A stretch of 26,882 nucleotides of DNA from Desulfuromusa sp. (GTDB lineage Bacteria > Desulfobacterota > Desulfuromonadia > Desulfuromonadales > Geopsychrobacteraceae). The DNA is taken from NCBI GenBank assembly GCA_021647765.1, contig JAKIUD010000043.1, positions 1-26,882 on the forward strand, given 5' to 3'. The notes beneath the pieces are model-generated. The model was not told where the DNA came from. It was given only the letters and a program-made list of their open reading frames with translations, and made no database searches. How positions within the stretch are numbered: position 1 is the first letter of the stretch; each line of letters starts with the position of its first letter. Shown here in pieces: positions 1-7,407 of the stretch. Both the position numbers and the translations under genes were made by a program.

Positions 1-1
1 G

Positions 2-121
2 ATGCGAACAAAACCAGTGCTGGAGCAATTCGAAAATCTGTTGCAACATGCTGTCGGTACTCAGTTACGAAGAACTATTTGGGGCGGTATTACTCAACCG
101 CAGCCTTTTTATTGTGGATAG
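2..121 (+). CDS. Unrecognised C-terminal protein fragment at left edge
   Basis: A frame open from the window edge ends at a TAG at 119-121 and encodes about 39 residues, rich in Gln and Arg, ending in PFYCG. I do not recognise the family. The ATG at 2-4 has no visible ribosome binding site inside the window, so this is more likely the tail of a gene starting upstream than a complete small protein. It ends 35 bases before the DUF1330 gene. It may equally be a chance open frame. Confidence is low. Confidence 0.25.
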   Translation: MRTKPVLEQFENLLQHAVGTQLRRTIWGGITQPQPFYCG

Positions 122-156
122 AACCGATGTATTTTATTAAACTTGGAGGATTCAAA

Positions 157-447
157 ATGAGTGCTTACCTGATCGTCGATACAAAGATCAACAATCCAAC
201 TGAGTACGAAGAATATAAAAAGCTTGCCAAACCCATCGCGGAAAAGTTCGGCGGCACTTATCGGGTCAGAGGCGGAGCAATGGATGTGCTCGAAAATACC
301 CTTTGGACACCGACGAGAATCGTAATTATAGAATTTCCTGATATGAAAAGTGCACAAGCCTTTGCAAACTCAGATGAATATGTGCCTGTTAAACCAATGC
401 GTTTAAATAATGCTGAGTGCACCCTATTCATTGTGGAGGGAGTTTAA
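157..447 (+). CDS. DUF1330 family protein (small ferredoxin-like-fold domain)
   Basis: Small cytosolic protein of 96 residues. The start at 157 is chosen because a GGAGGA site lies 6 bases upstream; a longer in-frame reading from 79 has no such site. The protein begins MSAYLIVDTKINNP and carries the usual DUF1330 layout: a first beta strand, a YEEYKKLAKPIAEKFGGTY helix region, a strand with VIIEFPDMKSAQAF, then a SDEYVPVKPMR segment near residues 70-85. DUF1330 proteins are dimeric alpha/beta folds related to antibiotic-biosynthesis monooxygenases, and most have no assigned reaction. It stands alone on the plus strand and faces the convergent aminotransferase gene 191 bases away. Function here is unknown; the family call is firm. 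Confidence 0.85.
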   Translation: MSAYLIVDTKINNPTEYEEYKKLAKPIAEKFGGTYRVRGGAMDVLENTLWTPTRIVIIEFPDMKSAQAFANSDEYVPVKPMRLNNAECTLFIVEGV

Positions 448-582
448 GACTTCTTTTGTTCTAATTAGCACATAATTGTGGGGCAGCGAGAAGCCACTAT
501 GTGCATAAAGAGATGAGGTTCGAATCAAATCGGGAGACAGGCCAGAGATCCGCCTCCGCCATCCGGAAGCTACGACATGTTA

Positions 583-624
583 CGACGGATGTGAACAAAA
601 GGTTGGAGTTGTTCACATCCGTTG
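583..624. repeat. Perfect 14-bp inverted repeat (strong hairpin) downstream of aminotransferase
   Basis: ACGGATGTGAACAA at 585-598 is repeated as an exact reverse complement at 609-622, with a 10-base loop. One G-T and one C-G pair extend the stem outwards. It lies 15 bases beyond the stop codon of the minus-strand aminotransferase. It has no T run on either strand, so it is not a standard intrinsic terminator. It may be a 3'-end stabilising hairpin, a Rho-assisted end, or a protein binding site. The rest of the 448-638 gap holds a short direct repeat TACGAC-ATGT-TACGAC (571-586) and no gene I can support. Confidence 0.6.
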
Positions 625-638
625 CTATTTCCGCCAGC

Positions 639-1913
639 TTACAACAAAACCTTTTCCAGACTTTCAACCAGAAAATCAATCTCTTCATCATTGATATTCA
701 ACGGTGGAGAAATGCGGATTGTATGACCATGGCTGTCGTTGACAATCAAACCGAGGTCGAGAAGTTGCCGACAGAAATCCATAGCATTTCCTTTGACGAC
801 TTCTATCCCGATAAACAACCCTTTTCCGCGAACTTCTTTGACATGCGGAGACGTTTCGGCAATTTTTTCGATTGCAGCTTTCAGCTTCTTCCCTTGTCTG
901 GCTGAACTTTCAACCAGTTTTTCCTCTTCTATAACCGTCAGAGCCGCAATCCCAGCAACACAAGCGAGCGGATAGCCGCCAAAAGTTGATCCATCAGAGC
1001 CGATGTTAAATGCCATATCCATCAGTTCGCTGTTGGTCATAAAGATTGACAGCGGTACCAGACCACCCGACAGGGCTTTGCCCAGAACCAGACCATCAGG
1101 GACGACATCATCATGCTCAAAACAGAACCGTTTTCCGGTACGCCCTAAGCCGACCTGAATCTCGTCAAAAACCAGCAGCAGGTCTTCTTGATCAGCAAGA
1201 TCCCGCAATCCCTGCAAAAATCCTGCTGGCGGAATCTGCATACCGCCCTCCCCCTGCATCGGCTCAACCAGAATGCCACAGGTATTTTTATTCACCAGTT
1301 TTTTAACATCTTCCAGATTGCCATATTCTGCTGAAACAAAACCGGGCGTCAGCGGGCCAAACCCTTCGCGGTATTTTTCTGTTGAGGAGAAGGAAATAAC
1401 GGTAATCATCCGGCCATGGAAGTTATTTTCGAAGATGATAATTTCCTGCTGACCGTCTTTGATCCCTTTTTTCTTCCAGCCGTAATAGCGCATCATTTTG
1501 ATGGCAGTTTCAACCGATTCGACTCCACCATTCTTCGGCAATACCTTGTTACCGTTGGCACCAAAGCGCGGAGCGAGTTGCGGAGCAAAGGTCGCCACCT
1601 TCTCAAGGAAAACACCAAGAGGATCAGTATAGACAACATTTGATATGACTGACGCATAATTACCCAACAATGCTTCAGTCATTGCATGAACTATTTTTGG
1701 ATGATGATGACCGGGATTTGCAGCTGAATATGCAGCCAGACAGTCAAGATATTTACGTCCAGTTGCATCGGTCAACCAGCATCCTTTAGCCTGACGTACA
1801 ACCAGATTCAGCCGGTCGTAATGATGGGCACCATAGGTATCCTCAAAGCTGACAATTTTATCGTCTGTTGTTGTTGAATATGCAGAGATCAAATTAATAT
1901 TTGGATTATACAT
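639..1913 (-). CDS. Class III aminotransferase, ornithine-delta-aminotransferase-like
   Basis: PLP-dependent cytosolic enzyme of 424 residues, the normal length for ornithine aminotransferase (RocD). Family marks include YSAANPGHHHPKI near the N-terminus, a NGGVESVETAIK phosphate-binding segment (NTGVEA in typical ornithine enzymes), FDEIQVGLGRTGK with the PLP-ring Asp, and the Schiff-base Lys in VLGKALSGG. The T-to-G change in the phosphate-binding segment is unusual. Class III enzymes of this type move the terminal amino group of ornithine, lysine, GABA or similar amines to 2-oxoglutarate. Start at 1913 has AGGAG 5 bases upstream. It is transcribed alone, divergently from a TrmB-type regulator, from a promoter overlapped by a dyad. 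Ornithine is the first guess, and lysine 6-aminotransferase is a fair alternative. Confidence 0.85.
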   Translation of the reverse strand: MYNPNINLISAYSTTTDDKIVSFEDTYGAHHYDRLNLVVRQAKGCWLTDATGRKYLDCLAAYSAANPGHHHPKIVHAMTEALLGNYASVISNVVYTDPLGVFLEKVATFAPQLAPRFGANGNKVLPKNGGVESVETAIKMMRYYGWKKKGIKDGQQEIIIFENNFHGRMITVISFSSTEKYREGFGPLTPGFVSAEYGNLEDVKKLVNKNTCGILVEPMQGEGGMQIPPAGFLQGLRDLADQEDLLLVFDEIQVGLGRTGKRFCFEHDDVVPDGLVLGKALSGGLVPLSIFMTNSELMDMAFNIGSDGSTFGGYPLACVAGIAALTVIEEEKLVESSARQGKKLKAAIEKIAETSPHVKEVRGKGLFIGIEVVKGNAMDFCRQLLDLGLIVNDSHGHTIRISPPLNINDEEIDFLVESLEKVLL

Positions 1914-1951
1914 GGCAGCTCCTATCGCGTCTGATTGCCTTATTGCTGAAA

Positions 1952-1975
1952 ATGTTGCTATCTAAGTAACAACAT
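1952..1975. promoter_or_regulatory. Candidate operator dyad over the aminotransferase -10
   Basis: ATGTTGCTA (1952-1960) and TAACAACAT (1967-1975) form 9-base arms with one mismatch and a 6-base spacer. The right arm overlaps the -10 element of the minus-strand promoter, so a bound protein would block initiation. The divergent TrmB-type regulator gene starts 98 bases away and is the natural candidate ligand; that link is inference. Confidence 0.5.
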
Positions 1976-1999
1976 ATCGTATGAACGTGTCTATGTCAA
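1971..1999 (-). promoter_or_regulatory. Sigma-70-type promoter for the ornithine-aminotransferase-like gene
   Basis: Read on the minus strand: TTGACA (1999-1994), a 17-base spacer, then TATGTT (1976-1971). The -35 is perfect, the -10 matches 4 of 6, and the spacing is optimal. Transcription would start about 50 bases before the ATG at 1913. Confidence 0.6.
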
Positions 2000-2073
2000 G
2001 AATCAGCCTGAATATGTTATGCTTGTCTGGCTGAGTGATGGACATCTTGTTATCAGGATAAAAGGGAGGATAA

Positions 2074-2862
2074 ATGCTGGAATCTTACAAAATGACTGAG
2101 TTCGGATTTTCACAGTATGAAACATCCTGCTATATGGCGCTGGTGGCTCACCATCCGGCGAACGGATCACAACTTAGTAAACTATCAGGAATTGCCCGAT
2201 CCAGAATTTATGATGTGCTGAATACTTTGAGCCGCAAGGGGATAGTTTTTGAAATAGAACAAGGGAAGTATGTTCCGTTACCGCCCCAGGAGTTGAAAAA
2301 ACGCCTGAAAAGCCAATTTGAATCCAACCTTCATAGTTTTGAAAAAGAGATTGCAGTAGTAACAACAGAGACAGAGTACGAATATATTCTGACCCTGAGG
2401 GGTCATGACGAGGTCATGCAGAAAGCTATTGAAATTATTGATCACGCAACAACAGAACTCTATATCAGGCTCTTCCCCCCTTGTGGGGAAAGACTTGCTC
2501 CGCACATTGCCAAAGCTGCTGCGCGTGGCGTTGGCGTCCGCTATGTCTGCATGGGTCCCATGCCGCATAATTTTAAGATTCAGATTGAACATCCCGATGC
2601 AGAAAAATTGATCTCAAAAATTGGTGGTGAATCGGTTGATATCATTGCTGACAAAGCAGAAGCTTTGGTGGGAATGTTTGAACTGGGGAAAGAAGACCTT
2701 TCCCCGTTTATCTGGACAAAGAACAAATGGTTTGTCATCGGCAACCGTGACAGTTTAAGGCATGACTTTTATCATTATTTTCTAAACAAAACCTATGACT
2801 GCAATACGTCGCTCACTTCCGCAGAAAAACAAATTTATGAATTCATCAAAGGAGATGAATAA
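2074..2862 (+). CDS. TrmB-family transcriptional regulator
   Basis: DNA-binding regulator of 262 residues. The first ~75 residues form a winged helix (SQLSKLSGIARSRIYDVLNTL is the recognition region), as in TrmB/sugar-specific regulators. The rest matches the TrmB effector region, a phospholipase-D-like alpha/beta fold with HATTELYIRLFPPCGERLAPHI near residues 127-148. TrmB proteins bind small ligands and repress or activate adjacent catabolic genes. Start has a GGGAGG site 4 bases upstream. It is divergent from the aminotransferase and convergent with the aconitase-like gene at 2865, the two stop codons being only 2 bases apart with no room for a terminator. It most likely controls the aminotransferase, and possibly the long minus-strand operon; its ligand is unknown. 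Confidence 0.85.
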   Translation: MLESYKMTEFGFSQYETSCYMALVAHHPANGSQLSKLSGIARSRIYDVLNTLSRKGIVFEIEQGKYVPLPPQELKKRLKSQFESNLHSFEKEIAVVTTETEYEYILTLRGHDEVMQKAIEIIDHATTELYIRLFPPCGERLAPHIAKAAARGVGVRYVCMGPMPHNFKIQIEHPDAEKLISKIGGESVDIIADKAEALVGMFELGKEDLSPFIWTKNKWFVIGNRDSLRHDFYHYFLNKTYDCNTSLTSAEKQIYEFIKGDE

Positions 2863-2864
2863 CC

Positions 2865-4640
2865 TTAAATCTCTTTTATCCAGTTGACCAGACCTTTGGC
2901 GGCAAAGATTGCCATAAGTTCATCCGGCAGCGAGGCGAATTTAAATTCACTTGCATTGATTTTAATGAGCCCACTCTCCAGATTTACGTCCACTGTATCA
3001 CCCACATTATAAGTATCAACAACTTCCGGCAGTACTATAATAGGAAGACCCTGGTTAACCGACGAACGGTAGAAGATCCGGTTCACCGATTTAACGATGA
3101 CCGCCTTGACCCCGGCATGGGCAAGCCCCACGGCAGGATGTTCTCGGGAACTGCCACAACCGAAGTTTTCACCCGCAATGATCACGTCACCAGACTGCAC
3201 ATTGGCACTGAATCTTTCGTCAAAACCTTTAAACAGGTGGGGCATTATTGCTTCCGGATCTGAACTCAGCACTTGATAGGTCAGATTTCCGGCAAACATC
3301 AGATCGGTATTAAGGTCATTTATATCGGCATAATTCCAGATCCCCTTAGCGTAGCGATTGTCAGTTGATTTGATTTGCACGACTGTACTTTGCTCTTGCT
3401 TATATTCAAATTTATCGTGGAACACCTCACCGCGTGGATCAGTGATCTTTCCAGAAATGGCTGAGATTGCGACGCACGCAGGTGAAGCAAGATAAATCTG
3501 TGCCTTCGGATTCCCCATCCGTCCCTTAAAATTACGGTTTGCTGTTGAGAGAACCGTATACCCATCAGCAGGTATTCCCTGCCCGGTTCCCAGACATGGT
3601 CCACAGGATGAAGCCAGAACATTGGCTCCCGCATGGATCAGATCTACGAGCAGCCCCTCTTCTATTGCTTGCAGATAAATCTCTTGAGATGCGGGAATGA
3701 CCAGTAATTGAAAACCATCGGCGACTTTTTTGCCCCGTAAAATTTCTGCCGCAATACGAATATCTTCAAGACGACCATTGGTACAAGTCCCTATCAATCC
3801 CTGCTGAATCTTTGTCCCCTGCACTTCAGAAACCGCCTTGACATTATCGACATGATGAGGTGCGGCAACCAAGGGAAATAGCTGATTCAAATCAATCTCA
3901 ATTTCACGGGTATAAGCGGCATCTTTATCAGCCCAGATAGAATGTCCTATTTCACCATCCAGAAAGTTTTCCAAAACTTCATCTGCCGGGAAAACAGCAT
4001 TTTTTGCCCCCATTTCGGAAGCTAGATTAGTGAGGGTCATCCGTTGTGCCATAGAAAGAGACTTCACTCCGTCGCCATGATATTCGATGCTCATATAATT
4101 GGCTCCGGCGGAACCGATCATACCGATAATCCAGAGGGAAATATCTTTGGCGTAAACACCGGGTTGCAGTTTTCCCGTCAGGGTAATTTTCAACGATTCA
4201 GGAACCCGGAACCACGTCTCGCCCCGTTTCCACAACCCTGCGGATTCAGTCCGATCAATCCCGGCAGCCAGGGCATTAAATGCGCCCGCGGTACAGGTAT
4301 GACTATCGGAACCGACGATTATCATTCCCGGTCTGGCATAATTGCCCATCAACTGGTGACAAATCCCCTGTGATACATCGTGAAATTTTTTGATCCCCTG
4401 CTCTTTCACAAAATCACGAATTGTCTGGTACTGATTTGCCAACTTAGCATTGGTTGGTGGAGCATTGTGATCAAGCACCACCAACAATTGATCGGGGTCA
4501 GCCACCCTGCTTCCACCCATTTGTGCAAAAGTTTCTTTGATACTGGCGGTATTATCATGAGTTAAAACCAGCTGTGGTTGACGAAAAACAATGGTTCCCT
4601 GTTTTGCGCCCAATATTTTTTCAACGAATGTTCTTCCCAT
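2865..4640 (-). CDS. Aconitase-family hydro-lyase, LeuC-LeuD fusion (copy 1, homoaconitase-like)
   Basis: [4Fe-4S] hydro-lyase of 591 residues, with a LeuC-like large domain (1-~420) fused to a LeuD-like swivelling domain. Cluster cysteines are C286 (GTCTNGR), C346 and C349 (SSCGPC). Catalytic-type residues are present: THDNT (28-32), D57-H58 in LDHNAP, H95 in GICHQ, D112/H114 in GSDSH, and GSSREH in the small domain. Such enzymes isomerise citrate, homocitrate, isopropylmalate or methylmalate types by dehydration and rehydration. THDNT and GICHQ resemble homoaconitases and LeuC more than large mitochondrial aconitases. ATG at 4640 is preferred over the TTG at 4652, since the latter overlaps the GGAG ribosome site. 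It is the last gene of the minus-strand operon, 42 bases after its paralogue. The exact substrate cannot be read from sequence. Confidence 0.9.
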   Translation of the reverse strand: MGRTFVEKILGAKQGTIVFRQPQLVLTHDNTASIKETFAQMGGSRVADPDQLLVVLDHNAPPTNAKLANQYQTIRDFVKEQGIKKFHDVSQGICHQLMGNYARPGMIIVGSDSHTCTAGAFNALAAGIDRTESAGLWKRGETWFRVPESLKITLTGKLQPGVYAKDISLWIIGMIGSAGANYMSIEYHGDGVKSLSMAQRMTLTNLASEMGAKNAVFPADEVLENFLDGEIGHSIWADKDAAYTREIEIDLNQLFPLVAAPHHVDNVKAVSEVQGTKIQQGLIGTCTNGRLEDIRIAAEILRGKKVADGFQLLVIPASQEIYLQAIEEGLLVDLIHAGANVLASSCGPCLGTGQGIPADGYTVLSTANRNFKGRMGNPKAQIYLASPACVAISAISGKITDPRGEVFHDKFEYKQEQSTVVQIKSTDNRYAKGIWNYADINDLNTDLMFAGNLTYQVLSSDPEAIMPHLFKGFDERFSANVQSGDVIIAGENFGCGSSREHPAVGLAHAGVKAVIVKSVNRIFYRSSVNQGLPIIVLPEVVDTYNVGDTVDVNLESGLIKINASEFKFASLPDELMAIFAAKGLVNWIKEI

Positions 4641-4682
4641 TTTTCTCTCCAATAAAATTTACAAATCAGCCCAACAATATTC

Positions 4683-6491
4683 TCAATTCAGCAGCCCGTC
4701 GCGTTGGTAAATTTCCATTTGGACATTTGAAAACTTATTGATTTGCACGGTCTTCCCGGTCTCAAGGCTGGTCATAATTCCAGAGGCAAAATCAATTTTT
4801 ACGTTATCGCGTGATTTCAGTCCCAAAGCAGAGATATCCGCAAAAGTCAAAATAGGGAAAGCCGCATTGATCGCATTACGCTCGTAAATTGCACCGAAAG
4901 ATTCGGCAATGATCGCCTGGACTCCCAGAGCCTTAAAGCAATCGACAGCCTGCTGACGTGAACTTCCGGCACCAAAATTTTTACCGGTGACAATAATATC
5001 ACCAGCCTCTGCTCGCTGTGCAAAGTCTTTCCAACCGGCGAGATTGTCAAAAGTGTATTGACCCATTTCATTAATATCGGTAATCGTCAGATAGCGATTG
5101 TGAAAAATCATGTCTGTATCGATATTATCCTGCTCGATGATCCAGACTTTTCCTTCAATCACGGTTGGAAGTTTCTGAGTTGATGGTTTTTTCTTTTCCG
5201 CAGGATTTTCAAATCCACCCTTAGCAACAAAGAGAGCCGGGGTTTCCGGGATCTCATCTGGAGTGGTGATGTACCCAGCGACCGCTGAGGCGGCAATATC
5301 CGCCGGAGAACCAAGATAGACCTTTCCTGCCCCTTGCTTGCCAGCAAAGTTACGGTTACCACTACTCACCGTCACTTCACCAGGCCCGTTCATCCCAACC
5401 TGTCCGGCAGCACAACCAGCACAACCAGCATTACTGACCAAAGCTCCGGCATCCTTGAAAACCTTAATAAAACCTTCATCAAGAAGTTGGTTCCAGACAG
5501 CATCGGTTGCAGGGACTATTTTCAGTACGACACCCGGTGCAATTTTACGATTTTTCAAAACGTTCGCCGCTGCAACCAGATCAGAATAACGCCCGTTGGT
5601 ACAACTTCCAATAAAGGCAGAGTCAATCTTGATCTGCTTGACCTCGTTGATCTCGATAGTATCATCAGGATGACCCGGACGAGACATCATGGGGACAAAG
5701 CTGCCGAGGTCAATCTCGAAGGTCTGAGCATAGCTAGCATCAGCATCAGCAACAATTTTTTCAATCTTGCGACCAGAATGCTCTTCAGCATAAGCGATAA
5801 CTTCGTCAGAGGGGGTGAAAAGGACAATAATGGCACCCATTTCAGTCGCCATTGAAGAGATAGTAATCCGCTCGTCCAGACTGAGTTTTTCGACTTCTTC
5901 GCCATACAGTTCCACCGAATAACCGAGCAACTGACTGGCACCAAATTTATGTAAAAGATTCAGTACAATATCTTTTGCCTGGATGTCTTTTGGTCGAGAC
6001 CCTGTCAACAATATTTTTACTGACTCCGGGACTTTAAACCAGCTTTTGCCACTCGCCCAAGCCGCTGCTATATCCTGATCACCCATCCCCTGACCGAAAG
6101 CTCCGATGGCACCAAGAATATTGGCATGGGAATCGGTTGAGATAACCGTAGATCCAGGGACAGCAATCCCTTTTTCAATTACCAGGTGAGTCCCAATACC
6201 GGCATCAATATCAAAAATCTTGATCCCTTTTTCACGGGCAAAAAGGCGGCAGTACTGCTGATTTGCTGCATATTTCTGATCTGAACCAGTAGGATTACAG
6301 TCGAAGGTAAAAAAGGTCTTCGCTGGATCATTCACTTCCAGACCATTATCCAGCAGATTTTTTACCACATTTGCACCACCGAAATCGCGCGCAACCCGCA
6401 CATCTATTTCTATATCAACAATCTCTCCCGGTTTCACCACATCCTGATCTGCGTGATTCACCAGAATTTTTTCAATTAATGTCTGTCCCAT
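4683..6491 (-). CDS. Aconitase-family hydro-lyase, LeuC-LeuD fusion (copy 2, altered active site)
   Basis: Second fused hydro-lyase, 602 residues, clearly diverged from its neighbour. Cluster cysteines C297 (GSCTNGR), C357 and C360 (AGCAGC) are kept, as are D120/H122 in STDSH and H102. The Asp-His pair of aconitases (D57-H58 in copy 1) reads D64-C65 here, in an ungapped stretch, and the small domain has GSSRQQ rather than GSSREH. The LeuD-like part shows DNIDTDMIFHNRYLTITD, where the residues after RY help set substrate choice in the isopropylmalate/homoaconitate group. ATG at 6491 is chosen because GGAG stands 6 bases upstream; the ATG at 6503 has no such site. Two hydro-lyases in one operon suggest split dehydration and hydration steps, or two successive substrates. 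Confidence 0.9.
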   Translation of the reverse strand: MGQTLIEKILVNHADQDVVKPGEIVDIEIDVRVARDFGGANVVKNLLDNGLEVNDPAKTFFTFDCNPTGSDQKYAANQQYCRLFAREKGIKIFDIDAGIGTHLVIEKGIAVPGSTVISTDSHANILGAIGAFGQGMGDQDIAAAWASGKSWFKVPESVKILLTGSRPKDIQAKDIVLNLLHKFGASQLLGYSVELYGEEVEKLSLDERITISSMATEMGAIIVLFTPSDEVIAYAEEHSGRKIEKIVADADASYAQTFEIDLGSFVPMMSRPGHPDDTIEINEVKQIKIDSAFIGSCTNGRYSDLVAAANVLKNRKIAPGVVLKIVPATDAVWNQLLDEGFIKVFKDAGALVSNAGCAGCAAGQVGMNGPGEVTVSSGNRNFAGKQGAGKVYLGSPADIAASAVAGYITTPDEIPETPALFVAKGGFENPAEKKKPSTQKLPTVIEGKVWIIEQDNIDTDMIFHNRYLTITDINEMGQYTFDNLAGWKDFAQRAEAGDIIVTGKNFGAGSSRQQAVDCFKALGVQAIIAESFGAIYERNAINAAFPILTFADISALGLKSRDNVKIDFASGIMTSLETGKTVQINKFSNVQMEIYQRDGLLN

Positions 6492-6557
6492 TTTATGCTC
6501 CATATCTATTGTAAATACGTGACTGTCACGAATAGCACTCTAGTTCAAGACTCTCTG

Positions 6558-6687
6558 CAGTAAACTCGGGACTGTCCCCAGACCCATCGGGGGCTGTCCC
6601 GAAGTTTACGAACCACGAAGAACTGTGGCGGTTTGCGCCGCAAAAGCCTGGGACAGCCCCCATGCGGGGACAGTCCCGGTTTTGCTG
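6558..6687. repeat. REPIN-like palindromic element, copy 1
   Basis: 130-base element between the HD gene and aconitase-like copy 2. Outer arms CGGGACTGTCCCC (6567-6579) and its exact reverse complement (6666-6678) enclose inner arms GGGGGCTGTCCC (6589-6600) and GGGACAGCCCCC (6650-6661). Ends read CAGTAAA and TTTTGCTG. The middle holds smaller stems. This is the nested two-REP layout of REPINs, mobilised in trans by RAYT transposases. None is encoded here. Confidence 0.85.
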
Positions 6688-6690
6688 AGG

Positions 6691-7236
6691 TTATACTTGA
6701 AGCCGTGATTTAAATGGCAGAAATGTCATAAAATCAACGTGATGCACCAAATAAGCTTCCGTCGTCCGCTTGACCATATCGCCCTCACCAGCGTGGGCAG
6801 CAATAATATGGGTTACCTCTGCGGGAACACCAAATTCTTCAGCCAAAGACACACCACTGAAGGGATGACGCAGATATTTTCCATAGGTTCCCTGCACTGC
6901 TTTACCATTCTCATCCAATTCATATTCCAGCAGCTTTCCAACATCCGCCAGAATAGCTCCAGAAATCAAAACATCCATATCAATAGGGAGTTCACCGTGG
7001 AAAAACTCATTACACTTTTTACCGGCATCTCTGGCAATATGGACAACTGTACGTTTATGATCCATAAATGTGACCTTTAAATCGGGGCCGCAGAGAAGCG
7101 TGAATGGAATCGTGTTCAGATCGTCTGCGGTCAACACACTTCTTTCAAGAGCGGCTTCCCATACCTTTGTCACTTTTTCTCGCAGATCGGCATTCTCAAT
7201 CCAGTCAATTTCCGGCCATAATTTTATAATATCCAT
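6691..7236 (-). CDS. HD-domain protein, putative hydrolase with incomplete HD motif
   Basis: Small cytosolic protein of 181 residues. The start at 7236 is supported by AAGGA about 10 bases upstream; the open frame continues further upstream but only through the repeat element and the neighbouring gene's end. It resembles HD-superfamily metal phosphohydrolases: H60/H66, a GAILADVGK segment at the place of the HD doublet (A97-D98), H124, H148 in AAHAGEGD and D168 in VHHVDF. The first His of the doublet is Ala, so the usual two-metal site is probably impaired. It lies between two REPIN-like elements in the citrate-lyase/aconitase operon. Its role there is unknown; nucleotide or CoA-ester hydrolysis, or a structural part, are possible. 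Confidence 0.75.
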   Translation of the reverse strand: MDIIKLWPEIDWIENADLREKVTKVWEAALERSVLTADDLNTIPFTLLCGPDLKVTFMDHKRTVVHIARDAGKKCNEFFHGELPIDMDVLISGAILADVGKLLEYELDENGKAVQGTYGKYLRHPFSGVSLAEEFGVPAEVTHIIAAHAGEGDMVKRTTEAYLVHHVDFMTFLPFKSRLQV

Positions 7237-7277
7237 ATTTATTAAGTCCTTACATAAAATTACTTTAAGTTTCGTAT

Positions 7278-7407
7278 CAGTAAAACCGGAACTGTCCCCG
7301 TATGAGGGCTGTCCCAGGATTTTGCAGTGCGAACCACCACAGTTCCATGGCTCGTAAAATTTTGGGACAGTCCCCGGTAAAACTGGGGACAGTCCCGAGT
7401 TTACTAG
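7278..7407. repeat. REPIN-like palindromic element, copy 2 (inverted)
   Basis: About 128 bases, related to copies 1 and 3 but in the opposite orientation. Outer arms are CCGGAACTGTCCCCG (one base off the consensus) and CTGGGGACAGTCCCGAG; inner arms are GAGGGCTGTCCC and GGGACAGTCCCC. The right end runs into the stop codon of the dehydrogenase: the element's terminal YAGTAAA supplies TAG (7406-7404) followed at once by TAA. Confidence 0.8.

Noticed and set aside
517..526. GGTTCGAATC resembling a tRNA T-loop
   Set aside because: The flanking bases do not form the five-pair T stem, and no acceptor, D or anticodon arms can be drawn around it.
501..905. Plus-strand open frame opposite the ornithine-aminotransferase-like gene
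   Set aside because: Most of it is the antisense of a well-conserved enzyme, and its first part just translates the hairpin; no ribosome site or family match was seen.
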